DNA of 6,275 nt from Planctomycetota bacterium (GCA_029259975.1 JAJDEE010000470.1:1-6275); one strand, 5' to 3'. Positions 1-6,140 are shown, counted from the stretch's first letter. Numbers and translations: made by a program. Notes: generated from the letters alone by a model not told the origin.

Positions 1-2
1 AG

Positions 3-119
3 CAATGGTCCGACCGCTGGATCAAAGCATCCAGAGACCACCCAAAACCAAAAAAGAAACCGCCAAAAACAAAAACCCATACCTCAGTCTACCGAGCATT
101 GATCGCCGCCAAGGCATAA
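3..119 (+). CDS. Possible C-terminal tail of an unidentified protein (5' end outside window)
   Basis: An open frame enters from the left edge of the window and ends at TAA 117-119, giving 38 residues with no start inside the window. The tail begins QWSDRWIKASRDHP, passes through a strongly basic Lys/Pro stretch (PKPKKKPPKTK) and ends THTSVYRALIAAKA. The Trp/Arg-rich opening followed by a basic linker and a short helix-like end reads more like a real protein terminus than random sequence. The other two forward frames over this stretch give compositionally odd peptides. A basic terminus of this type occurs in some transposases and other nucleic-acid binding proteins, but I do not recognise the family and that link is only a guess. 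Being at the edge, it could also be chance. Confidence 0.35.
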   Translation, partial: QWSDRWIKASRDHPKPKKKPPKTKTHTSVYRALIAAKA

Positions 120-140
120 GGCAAGATGTTCAAAGCAGTG

Positions 141-167
141 GTGCTAGCACAACTTTCACTCGTTGTG
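141..167. repeat. 10-bp palindrome abutting a small hairpin
   Basis: GTGCTAGCAC at 141-150 is a perfect 10-bp palindrome. It overlaps the left arm of a second inverted repeat, CACAAC (148-153) with GTTGTG (162-167), which encloses an 8-base loop. The pair lies between the possible gene tail ending at 119 and the LysM gene starting at 285. No T-tract follows, so a classical terminator is not supported. An operator-like site or the remains of a terminator are the alternatives. The rest of 120-284 shows nothing further I can support except the elements just before the LysM gene. Confidence 0.35.
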
Positions 168-264
168 ACAGCAATCATATATCTCGTCAGCATTGGTGTA
201 GCTTGACCAGGAATGTTTGCCTATTATCCCGGTCAGTAGTTTTCGATTCTTTATGTAGAGTTAC

Positions 265-270
265 TATAAT
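265..270 (+). promoter_or_regulatory. TATAAT -10-like box upstream of the LysM gene
   Basis: A perfect TATAAT hexamer lies 14 bases upstream of the GTG start. No good -35 partner sits 16-18 bases upstream; the best is a TTCGAT/TTTCGA-like stretch around 241-247. Initiation from this box would fall near 277, inside or just after the ribosome site, leaving a leader of only about 8 bases. Either the box is fortuitous or the transcript is nearly leaderless. Confidence 0.25.
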
Positions 271-276
271 AGGGAG
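271..276 (+). promoter_or_regulatory. Ribosome binding site AGGGAG fixing the GTG start at 285
   Basis: AGGGAG is a good Shine-Dalgarno match, with 8 bases between it and GTG 285. It supports the GTG start over the first in-frame ATG (426), which would delete the membrane anchor. Confidence 0.6.
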
Positions 277-284
277 AGCGAGCC

Positions 285-1460
285 GTGAGTTCGATCCGAC
301 CTCTTGCCGCGATTACCGTGTTGGCTTTAGTGGGTGTTTTTCTATACCTTAAAATCAACGAGACCGAGCCGCCACTGCCAGAAGGCGTTGAGGATTGGTC
401 GGCAGAAACCACACTTCAAGTTGATATGGGAGGCAGCGATCCCGTAGCAATCCCGGAATTTACTACGGCACCTGCAGCGGGTAGTGTGGCCCCGGCCTTT
501 AGTCCAACGACTCCTCCAGCAATCAATACGTCTACAACCGCAGTCGCCGTAGCACCTTCGTTTGAAACAGCAAGTAACGGGGCAACCAGTTCTGCTATAA
601 CGGCTTCGACACTTCCTGACTTACCGCCGATGCCAACGTTGCCACCTGCTCCGTCGACAGCCCCTTCGGAAAATGCCGTTGAAGAGGCGGTTGCCGGTGT
701 GATGTCGGCGAAATCGCAAGCGACGACAGTATCTGAAACACAAGCACAGTCGTCGCTGTTCTCTGCGACACGTTTGGCGGTGCAAGCGGCCCTTGATCGG
801 GGCGAGTTGTCGCAAGCGTTGTTGTTGCTATCCGACTGGTATGGCGATCCGTCGCTCTCCCCGAGTGAAGCTAGCGAGGTGAACTCGTTGTTGAGTCAAT
901 TAGCTGGCAGCGTAATCTATTCGACCGAGCATAGACTCGAACCACCCTACATGGTCCAAGCTGGCGAACGTATCGAAACAATCGCTAAAAAGTACGAAAT
1001 CCCCTGGCAGTTGCTGACCAAGATTAATGGCATCACCAGTGCCGACCAGCTACAACCGGGCCAAGAACTGAAAGTCATTCGTGGTCCCTTCTCGGCTTTG
1101 ATTGATATCAGCCAGCGGAAAATGACGCTGATGCTCGATCGTCGCTACGCGGGGCGTTTCTCGCTTGATATCGACCCCAGCGTCACGGTCGAAGAGGGGT
1201 ACTGGGAGGTCAACCAAAAGCTGCTGACGCCGGCCAATGCGCACTTGCCAGGCGCAGGACCGACGACGCCGACCGAGGAGCGTAGCTTGATGCTTTCCAG
1301 TACGAACGGAGCAGCCTCTCAGGTGGCCATTTTGCGAGGAGCGGTGACAACCAATCCGCTCACCGAGCCTAAGGGCCGCGTGTTGCGCATGAGGCCGGTA
1401 GACGCTGCAGATGTGTTTGACATTCTGTCGTTAGGATCCAAAGTCGTGATTCGCCGCTAG
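285..1460 (+). CDS. Membrane-anchored LysM protein with a degenerate L,D-transpeptidase (YkuD-like) domain
   Basis: This 391-residue protein starts at GTG with a good ribosome site. An uncleaved-looking anchor spans about residues 7-22, with Arg5 before it and acidic residues after it, so the bulk should face the periplasm. A Pro/Ala/Thr/Ser-rich linker covers about 58-125. A helical region follows at about 128-215, then a LysM domain at about 222-266 (YMVQAGERIETIAKKY, INGI, LQPGQELKV), which in this family binds peptidoglycan-type glycans. Residues 269-391 align by eye with a YkuD L,D-transpeptidase fold: FSALIDISQRKMTLML at the start and DAADVFDILSLGSKVVIRR at the end. The catalytic core is missing. 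The IHG position reads ILRG (349-352) and the SHGCIRM position reads KGRVLRM (363-369), so both the nucleophilic Cys and the paired His are absent. The reading frame is intact on both sides, which argues against a recent frameshift. Likely role: a non-catalytic cell-wall binding or scaffold protein. LysM is confident, the YkuD relationship fairly so, and the function is inferred. Confidence 0.85.
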   Translation: MSSIRPLAAITVLALVGVFLYLKINETEPPLPEGVEDWSAETTLQVDMGGSDPVAIPEFTTAPAAGSVAPAFSPTTPPAINTSTTAVAVAPSFETASNGATSSAITASTLPDLPPMPTLPPAPSTAPSENAVEEAVAGVMSAKSQATTVSETQAQSSLFSATRLAVQAALDRGELSQALLLLSDWYGDPSLSPSEASEVNSLLSQLAGSVIYSTEHRLEPPYMVQAGERIETIAKKYEIPWQLLTKINGITSADQLQPGQELKVIRGPFSALIDISQRKMTLMLDRRYAGRFSLDIDPSVTVEEGYWEVNQKLLTPANAHLPGAGPTTPTEERSLMLSSTNGAASQVAILRGAVTTNPLTEPKGRVLRMRPVDAADVFDILSLGSKVVIRR

Positions 1461-1547
1461 ACGGATGACACACTTAAGCTCGTTGGATGTTCGTGGTACA
1501 TTGCTGGGTTAAATGAACCTTGCCCGCATAGACAAAGAGGTACCACG

Positions 1548-2090
1548 ATGTACGATCGACGAGCACTCCAGGAATTGATTCGCGAACAAGCCTTGCAGTT
1601 CGGCGACTTTACGCTCGCGTCGGGAAAGAAAGCGAGTTTCTATCTCGATTGCCGCAAAGTGACGCTCGACGCGCGCGGTGCGCAGCTCATCGGTGCCGGG
1701 ATGCTTGAACTCCTTGCGAGCAACATGCCGTCATTGATCGGTGGAATGGCGATCGGCGCCGATCCGATTACTGCCGCGATCCTTACGTTGGCTGGCACAC
1801 AAAATATCGCGATGCGTGGCATTATCGTTCGCAAAGAGGCCAAAGCACATGGCACCGGCAAGTTTGTTGAAGGGCCGTACCAAGAAGGCGAAAAAGTGGT
1901 GATCGTCGAAGATGTCGTCACAACGGGCGGCTCGTCGCTGCTGGCGATCGAACGCTGCGAAGCGGTTGGACTGAAAGTCGAACGCGTCTTAGCAATTATT
2001 GACCGCCTTGAAGGTGGCCGCGAAGCATTTGCCGAGCGCGGCTATGAGTTGACAACCTTGTTTACGGTAAAAGACTTCGGTATCGAATGA
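1548..2090 (+). CDS. pyrE: Orotate phosphoribosyltransferase
   Basis: This 180-residue protein catalyses orotate + PRPP to orotidine 5'-phosphate + diphosphate, the fifth step of de novo UMP synthesis in the cytoplasm. The N-terminal FGDFTLASGKKASFYLDCRKV (about 18-38) is the typical PyrE orotate-side segment. The flexible catalytic loop carries R95, K96, K99, H101 and K105 (RKEAKAHGTGK). The PRPP-binding motif VVIVEDVVTTGGS spans 117-129 with the expected acidic pair E121-D122. The length fits the short bacterial class and all key residues are present. ATG 1548 is preceded by AAAGAGG at 1534-1540 with 7 bases of spacing, one of the better ribosome sites in the window. The 87-base gap after the LysM gene has no convincing promoter or terminator, so co-transcription is possible. 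The next gene begins one base after the stop codon. Confidence 0.95.
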   Translation: MYDRRALQELIREQALQFGDFTLASGKKASFYLDCRKVTLDARGAQLIGAGMLELLASNMPSLIGGMAIGADPITAAILTLAGTQNIAMRGIIVRKEAKAHGTGKFVEGPYQEGEKVVIVEDVVTTGGSSLLAIERCEAVGLKVERVLAIIDRLEGGREAFAERGYELTTLFTVKDFGIE

Positions 2091-2091
2091 T

Positions 2092-2766
2092 ATGGAAACC
2101 TCGCTACATCGCCAGTTGAAACAGCATTACGCCCGCGACGAGAGTCAAATCGAAGTCGCGCTCGAAGGCTATCGTATCGACGCGATTCGCGGCGGACGAT
2201 TGATCGAGATCCAACATGGCTCGCTCGCCGCGATTCGCGACAAGATTGCAGTGCTGCTAGAAAATCATCGCGTCACGGTCGTCAAACCCATCGTAGCACT
2301 CAAACATCTCGTAAAATTCGACAAGCGTGGCGGCAAAGTTGTCGATCGTCGGCGCAGCCCCAAGCGGGGACAGCTGCTCGACCTGTTCGACGAGTTGGTT
2401 TACTTTACGCGAGTCTTCCCGCACCGACGCTTGCTGTTAGAAGTTGCTTTGGTCGAAGTCGAAGAGCTGCGCTATCCAGGGCATGGGCGGCGGCGGCGAC
2501 GACGGGCAAATGACTTCCAGGTCGAGGATCAGCGGTTAGTTGAGATCGTCGAAACTTTCCGGTTTCGCACCTTGGCAGATCTGCGCAAAATGTTGCCGCG
2601 CGGATTGCCGACGAACTTTCACACTGGGCACCTTGCCGAAGGTTTAGAGGTACGCCGGCACATTGCCCAACGGATGGCGTACTGCCTGCGCGAAACGGGC
2701 GCGATTCACCCGGTTGGCAAAGAGGGCAATACAGTGCTGTATAGTCGGCGGCGAGCCGCAGCCTGA
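2092..2766 (+). CDS. Conserved-looking hypothetical: PD-(D/E)XK-like (ExQ) domain, Arg-rich linker and winged-helix-like C-terminus
   Basis: This 224-residue protein belongs to no named family I can assign with certainty. Residues 20-66 read EVALEGYRIDAI, then RLIEIQHGSLAAIRDKI, then VTVVKPI. Acidic E21, D30, E39 and Q41 in a strand-turn-strand-helix pattern resemble the PD-(D/E)XK nuclease core in its D...ExQ form, as in CoiA-like nucleases. Residues 80-128 are mixed, with DLFDELVYFTRVFPH at 97-111. Six consecutive arginines (133-138, coded at 2488-2505) precede a C-terminal segment (about 142-218) with alternating helices and a terminal hairpin-like GKEGNTVLYSRR, suggestive of a winged helix. 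The overall charge is strongly basic, so nucleic-acid binding is likely. ATG 2092 follows the pyrE stop after one base and has no evident Shine-Dalgarno, so translational coupling is likely. No membrane segment or signal peptide is seen. The nuclease call is an inference from motif spacing. The domain could be an inactive member. Confidence 0.8.
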   Translation: METSLHRQLKQHYARDESQIEVALEGYRIDAIRGGRLIEIQHGSLAAIRDKIAVLLENHRVTVVKPIVALKHLVKFDKRGGKVVDRRRSPKRGQLLDLFDELVYFTRVFPHRRLLLEVALVEVEELRYPGHGRRRRRRANDFQVEDQRLVEIVETFRFRTLADLRKMLPRGLPTNFHTGHLAEGLEVRRHIAQRMAYCLRETGAIHPVGKEGNTVLYSRRRAAA

Positions 2767-2770
2767 AACG

Positions 2771-2847
2771 AATGACCAATGATTAAGCCCCAATGACCAA
2801 CTGTAAATCATAGCACCGGTCATTGGGATTTGGACATTGGTCATTTC
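2771..2847. repeat. Nested inverted repeat made of AATGACC-type heptads, possible terminator
   Basis: This element begins 5 bases after the stop of the preceding gene. The outer arms AATGACCAATG (2771-2781) and CATTGGTCATT (2835-2845) are perfect over 11 bp. The inner arms CCCAATGACC (2789-2798) and GGTCATTGGG (2818-2827) are perfect over 10 bp, around a 19-base loop. Read in steps of seven from 2771, the left half gives AATGACC, AATGATT, AAGCCCC, AATGACC, AACTGTA, AATCATA. The right half gives the complementary words TCATTGG, GATTTGG, ACATTGG, TCATTTC. The 7-base periodicity is therefore real in both arms. A transcript could fold into a long imperfect hairpin and end the pyrE unit, but only three T follow. 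A non-autonomous palindromic repeat is the other reading. Confidence 0.75.
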
Positions 2848-2905
2848 TGCTCCTACTCCCGCCCTGCTCCCTAACAGTTGTGGTTCGCCAATGGTTTGTT
2901 ATTGA

Positions 2906-2930
2906 GCCTTGCGAGAGTCTTTAGCAAGGC
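2906..2930. repeat. Hairpin GCCTTGC/GCAAGGC upstream of fabH
   Basis: A perfect 7-bp inverted repeat (2906-2912 and 2924-2930) encloses an 11-base loop, 63 bases before the fabH start. It is followed by GTAACCTGAT rather than a T-run, so it is a poor intrinsic terminator. It may sit in the fabH leader. No convincing promoter hexamers were found in 2848-2993. Confidence 0.4.
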
Positions 2931-2993
2931 GTAACCTGATAAGACCTTTGCCAGCCATCCTAACTTCCCCTTCTGATCACAAGAATACCTACC

Positions 2994-3998
2994 ATGAGCG
3001 ATTCCAGTGCGTCGTCGTACCGATCGCCGATGTGTAAGTTGATGGGTGTGCAAATTGTTGGCACAGGTAGTTTTGTCCCAGACAACGTTGTGACGAACGA
3101 CGACTTAGCTTCGCTCGGTTGCGACGCGGATTGGATCGTCAAACGTACCGGCATTCGAGAGCGCCGACACGCTCCACCAGGGATGAACACCAGCCACATG
3201 TCCGTTACCGCTGCCGAGCGCGCCATGGATGCCGCCGGCGTCGTGCCCGCAGACATCGATCTACTACTGCTGGGCACATTTACGCCCGATCGCCTCATGC
3301 CTGCTACAGCAACCGCTGTGCAAGACCGATTAGGTTTGCAATGCGGGGCGATGGACTTGGTCGCGGCCTGCTCGGGGTTTATGTACGCATTGACGACCGG
3401 CATGCAATTCATCGCGACGGGTGGTTGCAAACGAGTGCTTGTCATTGGTGCCGACACAAACTCGCGCGTAATCGACCCGAATAACAAAAATATCTATCCG
3501 CTTTTTGGCGACGGCGCCGGCGCCGTAATCTTGGCTCCTGGCAGCCCCGAGCAAGGTGCCCTTGCCTACACGCTCGGTTCAGACGGGTCGGGAACCGATT
3601 TACTCGGTCGCCCGGCAGGTGGAGTCGAGCGCCCCTTTGATCCCGATAATTGTTTCATGCAAATGGACGGTCGGGCCGTGTTCAAGTGGGCAGTGCGGTT
3701 GATTGAAGAAGTTTCGCGCAATGCCGTCGATGCGGCCAAACTATCACTTACCGATATCGATTGGTGGCTGCTGCATCAAGCGAACGTGCGGATCCTCGAC
3801 GCGGCTGCCGACTCGCTTGGCATCGACAGTGAAAAAGTCGTCATGCACCTCGATCGTTACGGCAACACCTCCGCAGGCAGCGTACCAATCGCCCTAGACG
3901 AAACCTTTCGGGCAGGCAAGATCCTGCGAGGTCAACACTTGCTGATGTCGGGCTTTGGCGCCGGATTGACGTGGGGCACGACGGTTTGGCGGTGGTAG
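2994..3998 (+). CDS. fabH: Beta-ketoacyl-ACP synthase III
   Basis: This 334-residue thiolase-fold enzyme condenses an acyl-CoA, usually acetyl-CoA, with malonyl-ACP to start type II fatty-acid synthesis in the cytoplasm. The catalytic triad is complete: Cys126 in DLVAACSGFMYAL, His261 in LLHQANVRI and Asn291 in YGNTSAGSVP. Other family hallmarks are GTGSFVPDNVVTNDDL near the N-terminus, DWIVKRTGIRERR, FGDGAGAVIL and the C-terminal SGFGAGLTWGTTVWRW. Length is close to the usual 310-340. The ATG at 2994 has no clear Shine-Dalgarno, and residues 1-16 are a non-conserved extension. Met17 (3042), just before GVQIVGTGS, is a credible alternative start that fits the usual FabH N-terminus. The gene is not next to plsX, rpmF, fabD or acpP here, so it is separate from the common fab cluster, at least on these flanks. 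Confidence 0.95.
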   Translation: MSDSSASSYRSPMCKLMGVQIVGTGSFVPDNVVTNDDLASLGCDADWIVKRTGIRERRHAPPGMNTSHMSVTAAERAMDAAGVVPADIDLLLLGTFTPDRLMPATATAVQDRLGLQCGAMDLVAACSGFMYALTTGMQFIATGGCKRVLVIGADTNSRVIDPNNKNIYPLFGDGAGAVILAPGSPEQGALAYTLGSDGSGTDLLGRPAGGVERPFDPDNCFMQMDGRAVFKWAVRLIEEVSRNAVDAAKLSLTDIDWWLLHQANVRILDAAADSLGIDSEKVVMHLDRYGNTSAGSVPIALDETFRAGKILRGQHLLMSGFGAGLTWGTTVWRW

Positions 3999-4003
3999 AA
4001 AGC

Positions 4004-4021
4004 ATGTCCAATATTGGACAT
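4004..4021. repeat. 18-bp perfect palindrome after fabH
   Basis: ATGTCCAATATTGGACAT is self-complementary over all 18 bases and starts 5 bases after the fabH stop. Its right half, with the next base, contains TTGGACATT (4014-4022), a 9-mer also present at 2830-2838 inside the heptad repeat after the pyrE unit. With no loop and no T-tract it is a poor terminator. A dimeric regulator site or a short member of the same repeat family fits better. Confidence 0.7.
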
Positions 4022-4066
4022 TCAAATGGGCAAGACTAACCTCGTGGAACGAATCCCTGAGTCATC

Positions 4067-5890
4067 ATGGCAAGCACCATCAAAAAAACCAAACAAAAAA
4101 CTCTCCCGCCGCGCAGTAAAGTCAAAGCGGCCGACACTTGGGATTTGAGCAGCCTGTACCCCAACGACAAGGCGTGGGAAACCGCCTTTGCCAAATGGGA
4201 GAAGCAGATTAAAGGCTACGCCAAATTTCAAGGCACGCTGAGCAAGAGCGCGGCTCAGCTGGCGGCTTGCCTGAAATTCGACAGCAAATTTGATCGTCTC
4301 GCCGAGCAACTAGGCACCTACGCATTTTTAAAAACGACGGAAGATACTGCCGAGGGTGAGTATCAACGGATGATGGGCCGCTACCAGCACGTCGCTAGCG
4401 AAGCAAGCCAGGCAGCAAGCTTTATTCGGCCTGAGATATTGGCGATTCCGACTACCAAATTCAAAAAGTTTCTTGCTGCGAAAGAACTCAAGCCGTACCA
4501 ACTGATGCTCGACCGCTTGGTGCGCTACAAGCCGCACACGCTTGGCGATGCAGAAGAACGGCTGATAGCGATGCAAAGTCAAATGTCGGACACATCGCAT
4601 CATACGTTTAGCCAATTGACAGATGCCGACTTCAAGTTCGGCATGATTAAGAACGAAAAAGGCGAAACGATCGAGTTGTCGCACTCCTCGTTTTCGGCTT
4701 TGTTGCACTCGTCAAAACGTGCAGTGCGTAAGGCGGCGTTCCACCAGTATCATGGCGTTTATGAATCGCATGAAAATGCGCTCGCTGCAACGCTCAGAGG
4801 ATCGGTCGAGCGCGATGTCTATTACGCCAAGGCACGCGGCTACGATAGCGCCCTCCAAAAAGCCTTATTTGCCGACAATGTGCCGCTAAGCCTGTACGAT
4901 AATCTCATCTCTGCTGTGCGCAAGCGGCAACCGGTAATCGGTCGCTATCTCGATCTGCGCCGACGGAAGATGCGACTGAAAGAGATTCATCACTACGACA
5001 CTTACGTACCGATTCTGAGCGACTTGGATCAAAAGCGGACTTGGAAACAAGCGATCAAAACCGTTCTCGATTCGCTCGAACCGTTGGGCAATGAGTACTG
5101 CACCGTTTTGCGTGCTGGGCTGACCGACGAGCGTTGGTGCGATCGCTATTCGAACCGGGGCAAGCAGAGCGGCGCGTTTAGTTGCGGTACGTTTGATGGC
5201 GCGCCGTACATTTTGATGAACTACCAACCAACAGTGCTCGACCATGTCTTTACGCTCACGCACGAGGCAGGACACTCGATGCACAGCTTTTACTCAGCCA
5301 AAAGCCAGCCGTATCAATATTATGATTACGTGATCTTCGTCGCGGAAGTCGCTAGCACGTTTAACGAGCAACTGCTAAGCCGCCACTTGATGCGACAGGC
5401 TAAGACCGACGAAGAGCGCGCGTATCTCGTTAACCGCGATATCGACGCAATTCGCGGCACGATCATTCGGCAAACGATGTTTGCTGAGTTTGAAAAAGTC
5501 GTTCACGAGTTGGCCGAATCGGGCGAGCCGCTAACTGTCGATTGTTTCAAGAGCGAATATAAAAAGCTGTTACAAGCCTATTTCGGCCCCGACTTTGTGA
5601 TCGACGAGCAACTGAAACTCGAATGCTTGCGTATCCCACATTTTTATCGAGCCTTTTACGTCTACAAATATGCGACCGGACTATCGGCGGCGATCGCACT
5701 AAGTGAGAGAGTCTTGAATGGCGGGCAACGCGAACTATCAGATTATCTGTCGTTCCTCAAAGGTGGCTGCTCGAAATATCCGCTTGATTTACTGCGCGAC
5801 GCTGGCGTCGACATGGCTAAGCCCGAGCCTGTAGAAACCGCCCTCGACCGTTTTGAATCGCTCGTTGACGAGCTGGACGCTCTGCTTTAG
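4067..5890 (+). CDS. pepF: Oligoendopeptidase F, M3B family zinc metallopeptidase
   Basis: This 607-residue cytoplasmic peptidase cleaves short peptides in late protein turnover. The zinc motif is HEAGH at residues 399-403, with Glu400 as the catalytic base, and Glu427 in VAEVASTFNE is the expected third ligand. The segment IPHFYRAFYVYKYATG (523-538) is the conserved M3 substrate-binding region with His525 and several Tyr. The N-terminal domain opens with the family signature WDLSSLYPNDKAWE at about 25-38, and GTFDGAPYILMNY precedes the active site. Length matches PepF (about 600). The first 20 residues are Lys-rich and not conserved, with no signal peptide. ATG 4067 lacks a clear Shine-Dalgarno, but no better in-frame start lies nearby. 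The gene follows fabH by 68 bases with the palindrome in between. Whether they share a transcript cannot be told from sequence. Confidence 0.95.
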   Translation: MASTIKKTKQKTLPPRSKVKAADTWDLSSLYPNDKAWETAFAKWEKQIKGYAKFQGTLSKSAAQLAACLKFDSKFDRLAEQLGTYAFLKTTEDTAEGEYQRMMGRYQHVASEASQAASFIRPEILAIPTTKFKKFLAAKELKPYQLMLDRLVRYKPHTLGDAEERLIAMQSQMSDTSHHTFSQLTDADFKFGMIKNEKGETIELSHSSFSALLHSSKRAVRKAAFHQYHGVYESHENALAATLRGSVERDVYYAKARGYDSALQKALFADNVPLSLYDNLISAVRKRQPVIGRYLDLRRRKMRLKEIHHYDTYVPILSDLDQKRTWKQAIKTVLDSLEPLGNEYCTVLRAGLTDERWCDRYSNRGKQSGAFSCGTFDGAPYILMNYQPTVLDHVFTLTHEAGHSMHSFYSAKSQPYQYYDYVIFVAEVASTFNEQLLSRHLMRQAKTDEERAYLVNRDIDAIRGTIIRQTMFAEFEKVVHELAESGEPLTVDCFKSEYKKLLQAYFGPDFVIDEQLKLECLRIPHFYRAFYVYKYATGLSAAIALSERVLNGGQRELSDYLSFLKGGCSKYPLDLLRDAGVDMAKPEPVETALDRFESLVDELDALL

Positions 5891-5946
5891 TGTCGATCCT
5901 CGTTGCTTTCCGCTATTGGCGTGGCTTATTAATTGCAACCAAACTT

Positions 5947-5986
5947 CAATTGGTACGGCCTTGTTGTTGTTCGCCGGCCGTAATTG
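5947..5986. terminator. Bulged hairpin downstream of pepF, possible terminator
   Basis: The left arm is CAAT (5947-5950), then a 3-base bulge, then TACGGCC (5954-5960). The right arm is GGCCGTA followed directly by ATTG (5976-5986). This gives 11 pairs around a 15-base loop, 56 bases after the pepF stop and between two convergent genes. No proper T-run follows on either strand, so terminator function is uncertain. The remainder of 5891-6140 contains a weak GTGATG/CATCAC pair (6067-6089) and no credible gene on either strand. Confidence 0.3.
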
Positions 5987-6140
5987 CTTAGTTCGACTTT
6001 CGCAGCTAGCACGAGCGGTGATATCGATTTAGGCAGTGAAAAAAGATCGCGTTCTTCCGATATTGAGTGATGTGTAACCGACCCATCACCGAAAGGATCG
6101 CGACCGTGGACATAGAAGTTTTTCTGCGAATTGAATGGAA

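Noticed and set aside
22..99. Minus-strand 25-residue hydrophobic peptide (MLGRLRYGFLFLAVSF...)
   Set aside because: Its hydrophobicity is simply the antisense of the A-rich Lys/Pro-coding stretch. There is no clear ribosome site and no further support.
203..227. Promoter TTGACC ... TATTAT upstream of the LysM gene
   Set aside because: The spacer is only 13 bases, too short for a sigma-70 type promoter.
5..352. Forward open frame of 115 codons across the left intergenic region and the LysM gene start
   Set aside because: It overlaps the well-supported GTG start and membrane anchor in another frame. Its product has no domain-like pattern.
2771..2847. CRISPR-like array from repeated AATGACC words
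   Set aside because: The units are only 7 bases, contiguous without spacers and inverted in the right half, and no cas genes are present.
2960..3487. Minus-strand 175-codon open frame opposite fabH
   Set aside because: The fabH strand carries the full catalytic triad and family motifs. The antisense product is low-complexity and motif-free.
4328..4708. Minus-strand 126-codon open frame opposite pepF
   Set aside because: Antisense shadow of a full-length M3B peptidase. There is no independent coding signal.
6067..6089. GTGATG/CATCAC hairpin as terminator for the minus-strand gene
   Set aside because: Only a 6-bp stem with an 11-base loop and no adjacent T-run. The T-tract on that strand lies well beyond the stem.
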